Source: PALSA-612 sp963776735
GTDB taxonomy: Bacteria; Actinomycetota; Thermoleophilia; Gaiellales; Gaiellaceae
Reading direction: 5' to 3'
NCBI GenBank assembly: GCA_963776735.1
Contig: CAVZNV010000023.1
Location: forward strand, 124,001-188,000
DNA: 64,000 nucleotides
The notes under the pieces were generated by a model, which saw nothing but the letters and a program-made list of their open reading frames with translations, was not told the DNA's origin and searched no databases. The position numbers and the translations under genes are program-made. Below are positions 7,801-13,985 of the stretch, piece after piece; within the stretch, counting starts at the first letter, position 1, and each line of letters starts with the position of its first letter.

Positions 7801-9414
7801 CGCCTCGGCGAACTCGGGGAACTCGTCGGCCGCCTTCTCGGCGGACCCGAGCCAGATCGACTCGCCGGCGCGGGCCGCCTCCGAGACTGCGAGGCCGGCT
7901 TCGAGCGGGATCCGGCGGTACTTCTGCGCGAAGTCCTCCCGGTAGCCGCTGGCGGCGAGCAGACGGAGCTCGTCCGCGCCGTCATCGAGGACGCTGACCC
8001 ATGCGGCTCGCGCGCCGAGGACGTCGCGGCTCTCGTCGACGATGATCTGCGCCACGTCCGTCGGCGACACCGCGGCCGAGAGCCGCGCCGTCAGCGACTG
8101 GAGCCGCTCCATCCGGAACGCCGTCGCCTCCGCGCCTTCGCGCGCCTCCTGCTCGTCGCGGTGCAGCCGCGCGTTGTCGATCATCAGCGCGGCCAGCTGA
8201 GCGACCTCCTCGACGAAGTGGAGATCCTCCTCGTCGTAGCGCCGAGGCGTCTCGGCGGCGATCAGTGTCAGCGCGCCGATCGTGCGGCCGCGGGCGCGAA
8301 GCGGCGCCACGATCGCCGAGCACGGGTCGAGCCGGCGGTAGAGGTCGAGCTCCTCGCTGTCGCGGGTCGCCTTGACGAGGAACTCCTGCGAGACCTCCGA
8401 GTAGAGCTCGGAGCGGCCGCTCTGGAGTACCGCCGCGGCGCCGTACGGATCCTCGGGAACGACGGGGAAGCGCCGCCGCAGCTCCCGCGCCAGCTCGCCC
8501 TTCGCCGGATCGGCGTGCTGCGTGACGACGTTGCGGATGCTTCCATCGTCCTCGACGAGGTCGATCCAGCACCAGTCGCCGAGCTCGGGAACCGTGAGCC
8601 GGGCCAGCTCGACGACCATCCCCTCGTAGTCGGAGGCGACGGCCAGCGACCGCGTCAGACCGCCGACAAAGCGCTCGCGCTCGACGCTGCGCCGGCGCGC
8701 CGTGACGTCGCGCGTCAGCCCGGCGACCAGCTTGCCGCGCAGGCCGCGGACATCGCCGCGAACCGAGCCCTGCAGCTGGATCCAGCGCCAGCCCTTCTCC
8801 GTCAGCGAGGTGCGAACCTCGACCTCGAAGCTCGACCTGGCCGCGAGCGCGTCGGCGACGGCGGCGCGGAACCGCGCGCGGTCGTCCGGATGGATCCAGG
8901 CAAGCAGCTGGTCGAACGTGTCGGGACGGCTCGTGCGGCCGAAGCCGTAACGGCCGCGCGCGTCGTCCGACCAGCGGACCCGGTCGCGCTCGACGTCCCA
9001 CTCCCACATCGCCATGCCCGCCTGGTCGAGTGCGTCGTTCACCTCGCGCGCGCCGGCCGAGACCGCTCGCGCCCGCCGCTCGCGCGCGACGATCCAGGCG
9101 ACGAGCACCTCGCCGAGCCCGAGGACGACCAACGACACGATCTGGCTCGAGGAAACCTGCCAGCTGCCGGAGGGCGCGAGGAAGTAGTAGATGAACGGGA
9201 CGAACGAGAGCGCCGCCGCGAGCAGCCCCGCTTCGAGCCCGGCGACGCTCGCCGCGGCGGCCACGGAAACGAGGTAGACGACCTGGGCGCCTGGCTTCGT
9301 GTCGAGGTCGAGCGCGAGCGCGATCCCGGTCGCGGCGCCCACGGCGACGACAGCTGCGCACACGGACAGCAGAAGGCGGTTCGACTGGAGTGCGCGGTCC
9401 CGGATCGAAGGCAT
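4873..9414 (-). CDS. Multi-GAF sensor PP2C phosphatase fused to an RsbW-type kinase domain
   Basis: A 1,513-aa signalling protein. Order: three to four N-terminal membrane segments (about 20-115), a PAS domain (about 125-245, AMWEWDVERDRVRWSDDARG), about five GAF domains (250-1140), a SpoIIE/PP2C phosphatase (about 1155-1370: GGDWYD, GDVVGKG, SAGHPPP, LYTDGL, DDVAL) and a C-terminal HATPase (1380-1500: CSEACANAIVHA, RDFGRW, GYGLKLM). Proteins of this type dephosphorylate STAS anti-sigma antagonists, which frees sigma factors; the HATPase may act as the opposing Ser/Thr kinase. The ATG at 9414 was chosen 16 nt after a TACACT box; a GTG at 9441 is possible. The STAS/RsbW/sigma cluster 4-7 kb away is the obvious output (inference). 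Confidence 0.9.
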   Translation of the reverse strand: MPSIRDRALQSNRLLLSVCAAVVAVGAATGIALALDLDTKPGAQVVYLVSVAAAASVAGLEAGLLAAALSFVPFIYYFLAPSGSWQVSSSQIVSLVVLGLGEVLVAWIVARERRARAVSAGAREVNDALDQAGMAMWEWDVERDRVRWSDDARGRYGFGRTSRPDTFDQLLAWIHPDDRARFRAAVADALAARSSFEVEVRTSLTEKGWRWIQLQGSVRGDVRGLRGKLVAGLTRDVTARRRSVERERFVGGLTRSLAVASDYEGMVVELARLTVPELGDWCWIDLVEDDGSIRNVVTQHADPAKGELARELRRRFPVVPEDPYGAAAVLQSGRSELYSEVSQEFLVKATRDSEELDLYRRLDPCSAIVAPLRARGRTIGALTLIAAETPRRYDEEDLHFVEEVAQLAALMIDNARLHRDEQEAREGAEATAFRMERLQSLTARLSAAVSPTDVAQIIVDESRDVLGARAAWVSVLDDGADELRLLAASGYREDFAQKYRRIPLEAGLAVSEAARAGESIWLGSAEKAADEFPEFAEATQATGGEALAALPLVSAERPFGFLALRFDGPRTFPDDQKALITSFVGQCSQSLERAQLFERESAARAAAEQHRGELQFLSEVSQTLAGTLEVDELLDTLLSLTVPRLADAVSFFLLEERHFLRRAASVNVDPVKTELMRELRNVRIDLDAEPESALARVVRTKQAVAIPRLDSGFLDALSLDETQLRTLESLGMRSWHALPLVAHGEATGVLTMATTGDRAFSQRDLDLAGEFASRAALALTNAYDYDRERQARASAERASERLGHLHRITAALAQAVTTEEVARAVAVESGAAFGADAAATQLLTEDGSALELATATGHLGDLLGRYGTLSTSQEVPAVAAVRTKNVLWFESADELAARYPDHAQVRQGLEAVGFIPLIGAEEPLGLLTVSFEQRRTLSQEDRALIDVLLQQCGQALERARLYEREQEARRAAEEASRRLHQLQTIVETGLSAETVDEFLRELLSHLRRILHADRAVVLTLDEEEGALFIRAAEGVGADVQERVRVPVGRGIAGRIAATGEPRLIADLSEVDVVSEYLRDAGGSLIGVPLTVKGRVLGVMHVSSLTPDTFTEDDLELLGLAADRAGLAFERMMMYEREHEIAITLQQSVLPGQLPDIDRLDVAVRYLPGRNELEVGGDWYDVIELGDHRVGVVVGDVVGKGVIAAAAMAQLRNALRVYALDGLKPSSVLSRLADLARTVGAPFATVAYLVIDTERGTCRYASAGHPPPLHLRPGWPAVYLEGGRSTPIGIGLDTRGRQASVELQPGDLLVLYTDGLVESRTMTLNEGMDRLCEAVETGPDSLDGLLDHVGEKLQVDTRQDDVALVALRWLPAPSLALRLASEPSSLAEMRRSLRAWLDSGGIEPEEANDILVACSEACANAIVHAADAVPGPHEFELSGTRSNGRISVVVRDFGRWRDPDPSRDSGGYGLKLMEALMDDVEVSREAGGTEVRLSRRLATPRANGGPASNGSVEG

Positions 9415-9449
9415 CAGGACTTTCGCGAAAAGTGTAGTCACCGCCGCCG

Positions 9450-9466
9450 CGGGGAGCCATTCCCCG
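9450..9466 (-). terminator. Hairpin after the 9505-10232 operon
   Basis: The arms cgggga and tccccg with a 5-nt loop lie just past the stop at 9505 on the minus strand and before the start of the sensor phosphatase. It lacks a clear U-tract, so it may be a weak terminator or processing hairpin. Confidence 0.3.
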
Positions 9467-9504
9467 AGTCCGGCAGGAGCAGGGAATTTACGGCCGGCTG
9501 CGGC

Positions 9505-10095
9505 TCAGGCGGCGCGATAGGCCTCGTCAAGGCGGAGCGCGACGATCTCGCGCGGCGAGTGGCAGCCGAGCGGCGCCGCGGGGACGCCGTAGCCGCGTAG
9601 CTCAATTGCCAGCTCGGCCGCGCTCGCGACGTGCGTGCGGCGACCGCTGTAGGCCGGCTCGAGGACGTGGATGCTGGCGGGGTAGGCATTGGCACCGCGC
9701 CAGCCCTGCGCGCAGTCGACGATCGTGCCCCAGAGCGAGACGAGCCCCAGCGCCGCGCCGAGCACGGGCCGGCCCAGGCAGTCGCGGAAGCGGGCGGTCG
9801 CGCAGTCGGCGATCTGTGCCGCCCGATCGACGCTCCGCGCGGCGTAGATGCCGCAGCTGCAGTCGATGGACGGCACCGGATGCTCGGCCCGGAGCGGTGG
9901 CCCAGCACCGTTGTGGAAGCCGCGGCCGCACTCGGCCGTCAGGTGCTCGCGGCGCGGCCAGAGCGCCGGGAAGGAGACGCTGGCCAGCCGCGCGCCGTCG
10001 TGACCCTGCACCACGAGCCACGTCCGCCAGCCGCGGACGGGCTCGACGAAGTCCGGCGCGTTGTCCCGGCGCGCGGTCGTCACGAGGCGGCTCAA
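9505..10095 (-). CDS. Hypothetical protein with Cys-rich central motif
   Basis: A 196-aa soluble protein of unknown function. The start (VRGWRTWLVVQGHDGARLASVSFPALW) and the central SIDCSCGIYA followed by DCATARF and DCLGRP resemble uncharacterised actinobacterial proteins that begin with a WRxW segment and carry a CxCGIYA motif. Several cysteines (AEC, IDCSC, ADC, RDCLG, VDCAQ) suggest metal or disulfide chemistry, which is inference. Translation probably begins at a TTG at 10095 that overlaps the TGA of the upstream 46-codon gene by 4 bp, implying coupling. Two SigB-like promoters lie upstream of the pair. Confidence 0.65.
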   Translation of the reverse strand: MSRLVTTARRDNAPDFVEPVRGWRTWLVVQGHDGARLASVSFPALWPRREHLTAECGRGFHNGAGPPLRAEHPVPSIDCSCGIYAARSVDRAAQIADCATARFRDCLGRPVLGAALGLVSLWGTIVDCAQGWRGANAYPASIHVLEPAYSGRRTHVASAAELAIELRGYGVPAAPLGCHSPREIVALRLDEAYRAA

Positions 10096-10232
10096 CTCGG
10101 GACGAGCTCTGGCGTGGCGGGTTCCCGCTCGGGTGCGACCGGCTCGGGCGACCGCGGCTCCGGTTCTTCACGCGGCACCGGATCCTCGATCGGCTCGATC
10201 TCGTACTGGCGTCGAGGCGTCCCGATGTCCAT
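10092..10232 (-). CDS. Pro/Glu-rich microprotein, 46 aa
   Basis: A short frame beginning MDIGTPRRQYEIEPIEDPVP and continuing with alternating Pro, Glu and Arg. It has no hydrophobic core and is probably disordered. The ATG at 10232 was chosen because the protein-like composition begins there and AGGGGGAT lies about 10 nt upstream. The stop overlaps the next gene's TTG start by 4 bp. I believe similar short acidic-proline peptides occur in other actinobacteria but cannot check this here. Function unknown. Confidence 0.5.
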   Translation of the reverse strand: MDIGTPRRQYEIEPIEDPVPREEPEPRSPEPVAPEREPATPELVPS

Positions 10233-10241
10233 TGACGCTCG

Positions 10242-10267
10242 ATCCCCCTGCACTCGCTTTCCGAAAC
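10242..10267 (-). promoter_or_regulatory. SigB/SigF-like promoter of the microprotein operon
   Basis: GTTT (10267-10264), 16 nt and GGGGAT (10247-10242) read toward the ATG at 10232. It matches the stress-sigma architecture, though the -10 is imperfect. The promoter may be an alternative to the better site at 10488-10513. Confidence 0.35.
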
Positions 10268-10355
10268 CGGAACGCGATTCGATCCGCCGCGAAGCCCGGG
10301 CTTCGCCCGGGCGTAGCTCTGGCCGCCGGAAACACGCTGCGACGGGAAGGGGGCA

Positions 10356-10384
10356 CACGGGGGAAACCGGCCGTTTCCCCCGTG
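10356..10384. repeat. Perfect 12-bp inverted repeat
   Basis: The arms CACGGGGGAAAC and GTTTCCCCCGTG enclose a 5-nt loop. It lies in the 275-bp gap between the microprotein gene and the stop at 10508. A weaker GC-rich hairpin at 10294-10312 (gcccggg/cccgggc) is in the same gap. Either strand could form the stem. It could be a bidirectional terminator or an operator; there is no U-tract on either side. Confidence 0.5.
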
Positions 10385-10487
10385 ATAAGAGACGGACGGC
10401 CGGACCACGTCAGGGAGGGCAGTGGCTAGACGTTCGGGCCGCCAGGGGACGACCCGCTGTCTCGGCTCGTACTCGTCGAGCCGATCC

Positions 10488-10513
10488 GTACCCCCGCGCT
10501 GCCTCGCCTAAAC
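10488..10513 (-). promoter_or_regulatory. SigB/SigF-like promoter
   Basis: On the minus strand GTTT (10513-10510), 16 nt and GGGTAC (10493-10488). The -35 overlaps the stop codon of the 10508-11035 gene and the site points toward the 10232/10095 pair. Best-scoring of the stress-type boxes for that operon. Confidence 0.45.
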
Positions 10514-11035
10514 CAGCTCGCGGTCGTGGACTCCGTCGGAAGCCGGAACCTGCCGGCGATACGCCGCCGGAGCCGGACCGAGTCGCGATCCCGTCACGGG
10601 CGGCTCAGCGGCCGGAACGGGCCGGCGGACGGCGCCCGGCGCCGAGGCGAGCAGCGCGCCGACTCCGAACCCGAGCACGGAGACGTACGTCGTCATGTGC
10701 TCGACGAAGCCGCGGATGCCGAGGCTGCCCGACCAGGAGAGGATGTGGTCGTGAAGCCAGCTTCCGTGCGGTTGGCCGGCGAACGCGATCCACGCGCCGC
10801 ACACTCCGGCGACGACGAGGGCGAGCAGGAAGCCGAATGGCGTCACCTCTGCCCAGGCGCCGTATGCCGTCCGCTGTGTCAGCGCGAACGCGAGCCCCGC
10901 GCAGGCGAGCAGCCCGAGCACGGCCCAGTAGCGCCAGTTCGTCGACTGGCCGACGCGGGTCGCCAGCCAGATCAGCGCCCCCGCGGCGACGATGCCCACC
11001 AGCAGTGTGTACGTCCGACCTGTCCGGGCGGTCAT
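10508..11035 (-). CDS. Four-TM membrane protein
   Basis: A 175-aa protein with about four hydrophobic segments: TYTLLVGIVAAGALIWLAT, YWAVLGLLACAGLAFAL, FGFLLALVVAGVCGAWIAFA and a last one near YVSVLGFGVGALLAS. The C-terminal tail is Pro/Arg-rich and probably cytoplasmic. I do not recognise the family. The ATG overlaps the stop of the upstream coiled-coil gene by 4 bp (ATGA), with GGAGGTG as ribosome-binding site, so the two form an operon behind a SigB-like promoter. It may be a stress-induced envelope protein; this is inference from context. Confidence 0.65.
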   Translation of the reverse strand: MTARTGRTYTLLVGIVAAGALIWLATRVGQSTNWRYWAVLGLLACAGLAFALTQRTAYGAWAEVTPFGFLLALVVAGVCGAWIAFAGQPHGSWLHDHILSWSGSLGIRGFVEHMTTYVSVLGFGVGALLASAPGAVRRPVPAAEPPVTGSRLGPAPAAYRRQVPASDGVHDRELV

Positions 11036-11367
11036 GCCGCACCTCCTTGAACCTTCTTCTTCACCTCACGTTCGAAGCGGGCCTCCGCCCGGACGCGGCT
11101 CAGGATGCGCTCGCGAGAGCCGGCGCGGACGGTTGCGCGTCGCGCGCGGGCCTCGGCCCACAGCCGGTTGATCCGGTCGGAGAGCGCCTTGACCTCGGCG
11201 GTGATCCCAGGGTGGGGATTGAGCGACTGCTCGTGCCAGAGCTCGGTTCTCTGCTCCATCAGGGATTCGAGCTCCGCCTCGACCGCGCCCAGACGCTTCG
11301 CGGCCGCCACTCGCCTGGCGGCGTCCCGGATCGCCTCGGGGCGGGAGTCTGCACGTGCTGTCGCCAC
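11032..11367 (-). CDS. Small charged coiled-coil protein (DUF2630-like)
   Basis: A 111-aa, highly charged, nearly all-helical protein starting at a GTG (MATARADSRPEAIRDAA). The centre (VEAELESLMEQRTELWHEQ, then INRLWAEARARRATVRAG) resembles the short DUF2630-type helical proteins of actinobacteria that end in a W-x-x-x-R-x-R-R-A motif. It has no catalytic motif. It is the first gene of a two-gene operon with the membrane protein at 10508-11035 (4-bp overlap) and sits behind a GTTT-N16-GGGTAG promoter. Function unknown; a stress-regulon membership is plausible. Confidence 0.6.
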   Translation of the reverse strand: MATARADSRPEAIRDAARRVAAAKRLGAVEAELESLMEQRTELWHEQSLNPHPGITAEVKALSDRINRLWAEARARRATVRAGSRERILSRVRAEARFEREVKKKVQGGAA

Positions 11368-11376
11368 GCCAGCTTG

Positions 11377-11402
11377 CTACCCCCCACTCTCCGGGTCCAA
11401 AC
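11377..11402 (-). promoter_or_regulatory. SigB/SigF-like promoter of the coiled-coil/membrane operon
   Basis: GTTT (11402-11399), 16 nt, GGGTAG (11382-11377), ten bases before the GTG at 11367. It lies back to back with a plus-strand site at 11415-11440. Good match in both boxes and spacing. Confidence 0.5.
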
Positions 11403-11414
11403 CGGCTCCTCCCC

Positions 11415-11440
11415 GTTTGCGGTTGCCTCTCGCCGGGAAG
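11415..11440 (+). promoter_or_regulatory. SigB/SigF-like promoter toward the AI-2E-type gene
   Basis: GTTT (11415-11418), 16 nt, GGGAAG (11435-11440), reading toward 11600. Arranged divergently with the 11377-11402 site, so one 64-bp block would fire both ways. The -10 is less perfect than its partner. Confidence 0.4.
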
Positions 11441-11449
11441 CCGGAGAGC

Positions 11450-11578
11450 ATGCCCCCTGGGAGTCTCCTCGTGATCGTCCGACGGAACGGCGGACAGCCT
11501 CTGCTCCCGCTCGTCCGCGACCTGGGTGCCGACGCGCAGCGGCTCGTCGGCTCGGCGAACAGAAGCCCCACGGTCTGA
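11450..11578 (+). CDS. Possible 42-aa small protein or gene remnant
   Basis: An ATG preceded closely by GGAGAG opens a 42-codon frame with G/C at nearly every third position. The peptide contains PLLPLVRDLGADAQRLVGSA, which faintly recalls the amphipathic N-terminus of actinobacterial phage-holin-type (PF07332) proteins. The frame also continues upstream opposite another gene. It may be a real small protein, a decayed N-terminus of such a gene, or leader sequence of the 11600 gene. Weak evidence. Confidence 0.25.
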   Translation: MPPGSLLVIVRRNGGQPLLPLVRDLGADAQRLVGSANRSPTV

Positions 11579-11599
11579 CGGTTCCGGCAGGCGGCGACG

Positions 11600-12745
11600 A
11601 TGGATTCGAGGACCCACCCGGCCCGGCGGACGTTCGTGATCACCGCAGTCGCGGTGCTCACCGTCGTCGCGGCGCTCGCGCTCTGGAAGCTGCGTCTGGT
11701 GGTCGCGCTGCTCTTCCTCAGCTTCATGATCGCGTCCGCGATGCGCCCGGGCGTCGACGTCCTCGCGCGCCGGCGGGTGCCGCGGATCGTGGCGATCCTC
11801 GCCCACTACGCCGTCTTCTTCGGTGCCTTCGGCCTCCTGCTCTGGTTCGTGATCCCGAACCTGCTGCACGAGGTCGAGCATGCGATCGGCAGCGTGCCGC
11901 AGACGCGCGCCGACCTGAGCAAGGCGGCGAAGAACTCGACCGGGATCAAGCACGAGGTGCTGCAGGCGCTCCAGAAGGAGCTGCGCAAGGCGCCGTCGTT
12001 CCAGAGCCTGATCCACCCGGCGATCGACATCACGCAGAAGGCGCTCGAGGTGCTCGTGGGCATCTTCTTCGTCCTCGCGTGTGCCGTGTACTGGATCTAC
12101 GACCGCGACCGCTTCGTCGGCCTCGTCGTCTCCTTCGTTCCGGCGCGAAAGCGCAAGCGGGTGCAGGACACCTGGGACCTCGTCGAGCTGAAGCTCGGGG
12201 CGTATGTCCGGGCCTCGCTGCTGCTGATCTGCATGACCGGCACCGTCCTGTCCTTCTCGTTCTGGCAGATCGGTCTGCCGTACTGGCTCTTCCTCGGAAT
12301 CTTCGCCGGCATCGTCGAGCTGATCCCGGTAGTGGGGCCGCTGATCGCCGGCATCGCGGCAGTCGGCGTCGCCCTGACCGTGTCGATCGAGGCGGCCGCG
12401 CTGACGGCGGTGGCCGTCTACGGCTTCCGGCTGCTGCAGGACTACGTCATCCAGCCCCGCGTGATGGGGAACACGGTCGGCGTGGCGCCGATGGCGATCC
12501 TCGTCGTCGTCTCGGCGTTCGGGATCCTGTTCGGCGCCGCGCTCGTCCCGCTGGCGGTGCCGTTCACGGCCGTGCTCGTCACCGTGCTCGACGTCCTCGT
12601 TCGCGGGCGCGAGCCTGCCCACGAGGAGGTTCCGTCGGTGCTGATGCCGTCGAAGTCGCTCGGCAAGTACCAGGAGGAGAACGAGAAGAAGACGCGCCGG
12701 AGCCGGATCCGTCGCCGTTCGCGCAGCCGAACAAGCTCGGGATGA
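11600..12745 (+). CDS. AI-2E family transporter (PerM/YdiK-type permease)
   Basis: A 381-aa integral membrane protein of the AI-2E/PerM exporter family. It has an N-terminal pair of helices (FVITAVAVLTVVAALALW, LVVALLFLSFMIASAM), a central extramembrane helical domain (about 95-150) and a C-terminal bundle with the diagnostic GLPYWLFLGIFAGIVELIPVVGPLIAGI, then YGFRLLQDYVIQPRVMGNTVGVAPMAIL. The C-terminus is a highly basic tail of about 30 residues rich in Arg, Lys and Ser, which is unusual for the family and may contact the membrane or nucleic acid. The substrate is unknown; the AI-2 name is historical. A SigB-like site lies 160 bp upstream. Confidence 0.88.
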   Translation: MDSRTHPARRTFVITAVAVLTVVAALALWKLRLVVALLFLSFMIASAMRPGVDVLARRRVPRIVAILAHYAVFFGAFGLLLWFVIPNLLHEVEHAIGSVPQTRADLSKAAKNSTGIKHEVLQALQKELRKAPSFQSLIHPAIDITQKALEVLVGIFFVLACAVYWIYDRDRFVGLVVSFVPARKRKRVQDTWDLVELKLGAYVRASLLLICMTGTVLSFSFWQIGLPYWLFLGIFAGIVELIPVVGPLIAGIAAVGVALTVSIEAAALTAVAVYGFRLLQDYVIQPRVMGNTVGVAPMAILVVVSAFGILFGAALVPLAVPFTAVLVTVLDVLVRGREPAHEEVPSVLMPSKSLGKYQEENEKKTRRSRIRRRSRSRTSSG

Positions 12746-12747
12746 GG

Positions 12748-12772
12748 GTTGGGAACGGGCCAAACGAGGTAT
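12748..12772 (+). promoter_or_regulatory. Possible SigB/SigF-like promoter of the thioredoxin-fold gene
   Basis: GTTG, 15 nt and AGGTAT begin 3 bp after the preceding stop codon and read toward the ATG at 12866. Both boxes deviate by one base from the consensus. The implied 5' leader is about 85 nt. Confidence 0.3.
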
Positions 12773-12865
12773 CGAAGAGGTGAGTCGTTCGAGCGTCGCC
12801 CAGCCCTCGCACGAGTCCGCCGCCTTGCGGCGGGCTGCGCGAGGACCCGAGCTGCCGGAGGTGGA

Positions 12866-13171
12866 ATGCAGATGGAAGCCAGCACGGTGCACGACCAGAG
12901 GAAGCGGCAGCCGATCCTCCTTTTCTTCACGAGACGAACGTCAGGTCCGGCGCGCCGCATGGAAAGCCTGATCGCACACGTCGCACGGAAGCAGCGGGGC
13001 CGGTTGACGGTCGTCAGCGTCGACGCCGACGAGAACGCCGACCTGATGGAACGCCTCGACGTCGAGGAGATCCCGACGCTCGTGCTCGTCAAGGACCGCT
13101 CGGCTGTCGGGCGTCTCGAAGGACGGGCGACGGGCGGGCAGATCGACGCGTTGATCGAGAACGTCGTCTAG
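12866..13171 (+). CDS. Thioredoxin-fold protein lacking both active-site cysteines
   Basis: A 101-aa protein with the thioredoxin layout: strand ILLFF, the active-site helix, strand LTVVSVDADEN, then EEIPTLVLV with the cis-proline (Pro70), and the final strand and helix. Where thioredoxins have CGPC this protein reads SGPA (residues 26-29), so it cannot do dithiol redox chemistry. The remaining fold residues are well conserved, so it may serve as a binding or chaperone-like protein. The ATG at 12866 was chosen for GGAGGTGGA directly upstream. It precedes the 13189 gene by 17 bp and probably shares its transcript. Confidence 0.8.
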   Translation: MQMEASTVHDQRKRQPILLFFTRRTSGPARRMESLIAHVARKQRGRLTVVSVDADENADLMERLDVEEIPTLVLVKDRSAVGRLEGRATGGQIDALIENVV

Positions 13172-13188
13172 TCGCGGAAGGAGAGACC

Positions 13189-13533
13189 ATGCCGCCACGC
13201 GGAGTCAGGAAGGGAACGAAGCGCGCGCGCCAGTACGAGCACATCAAGGACAGCGAGCGCAAGCAGGGTCGGTCGGAGAAGCGGGCGGAGGAGATCGCCG
13301 CCCGGACCGTCAACAAGGAGCGTGCCCGGTCGGGCGAATCGCGGACGAGCTCACGCCTCTCGCGCACCGACGTGTCGTCGAGCCGCCGCGGCGGGCAGCG
13401 CTCCGGGACTGCCCGCGCGAAAGGCCGCACGCGGGAGCAGCTCTACCAGGAGGCGCGCCGGATGAACATCTCCGGCCGGTCGAAGATGAACAAGGCCCAG
13501 CTCCAGCGCGCCGTCGACGCGAGGAAGCGCTAG
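13189..13533 (+). CDS. Basic 'plasmid stabilization'-type protein with Rho_N/SAP-like C-terminus
   Basis: A 114-aa very basic protein: KKG-type start (MPPRGVRKGTKRARQYEHIK), a conserved RAEEIAARTVNKERARSGE block, a Ser/Arg/Gly linker, and a C-terminal REQLYQEARRMNISGRSKMN helix pair resembling the Rho N-terminal/SAP fold. Homologues are often labelled plasmid stabilization protein, but there is no toxin or antitoxin partner here, and nucleic-acid binding is the safer inference. GGAAGGAGAGACC precedes the ATG. It is adjacent to the sigma cluster and may belong to the stress regulon. Confidence 0.8.
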   Translation: MPPRGVRKGTKRARQYEHIKDSERKQGRSEKRAEEIAARTVNKERARSGESRTSSRLSRTDVSSSRRGGQRSGTARAKGRTREQLYQEARRMNISGRSKMNKAQLQRAVDARKR

Positions 13534-13572
13534 GGGAGACCCGGCCCGGAGCCTCCCCGCTATCGTCCTGCC

Positions 13573-13977
13573 GTGTCCGACGCCGTCTTCGCCGAATCCT
13601 CGCGCCGGGTCGCCATCACGCTGCCCGGGGAGAAACGCGCCATCGGGATCGTCCGCCTGTTCGTGGGCGGGCTCGCCGCAAGGCTCGACCTCGGCTACGA
13701 GACGATGGACGACCTCCAGCTCGCGGTCGAGAGCGTGCTGCTCGGTGCGCAGCTCGGCCCCGAGATCACCGTCGCGGCGCACATCGACGGCGACGCGGTC
13801 TCCCTGAGCATCGGTCCGTTCGAGCGAGACCCCCTCTCGGCCGGCACGGACGAGACCGGCGAGCTCGACCTCGAGCACCTGCTCGCGGCGCTCGTCGCGC
13901 GGTCCGAGACCACGACGGAGGACGGCGCGTGCTGGCTCCGTCTCGACGTCCGCATCCCGGCGGGCAGCGGAGCCTGA
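13573..13977 (+). CDS. Degenerate RsbW-like anti-sigma regulatory protein
   Basis: A 134-aa protein with the size and secondary structure of a GHKL anti-sigma kinase: an N-terminal strand, the helix GIVRLFVGGLAARLDLGYE, the helix DDLQLAVESVLLGAQLG and a strand-rich C-terminus. The N-box expected as LAVxEAxxN reads LAVESVLLG, so the catalytic Glu and Mg-binding Asn are missing, and no glycine-rich lid is visible. It probably binds a partner without kinase activity. The GTG at 13573 follows TATCGT by 6 nt (leaderless). It lies 8 bp upstream of the sigma gene, so it is likely its co-transcribed regulator. Confidence 0.65.
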   Translation: MSDAVFAESSRRVAITLPGEKRAIGIVRLFVGGLAARLDLGYETMDDLQLAVESVLLGAQLGPEITVAAHIDGDAVSLSIGPFERDPLSAGTDETGELDLEHLLAALVARSETTTEDGACWLRLDVRIPAGSGA

Positions 13978-13985
13978 GCGGTCGC

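Noticed and set aside
6841..9600. A 919-codon open frame on the plus strand opposite the sensor phosphatase
   Set aside because: High-GC antisense shadow: composition dominated by Arg, Ala and Gly with no domain, whereas the minus strand has full PP2C and GAF motifs.
11400..11599. A riboswitch in the leader of the AI-2E-type gene
   Set aside because: Some short hairpins occur, but no known riboswitch core could be recognised.
9631..12783. A 1,050-codon plus-strand frame across several genes
   Set aside because: It crosses genes on both strands that have clear starts, overlaps and motifs; no protein-like features.
13189..13533. 'Plasmid stabilization' gene as part of a toxin-antitoxin system or plasmid
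   Set aside because: No partner gene, and neighbours are chromosomal regulators; the name is inherited from annotation.
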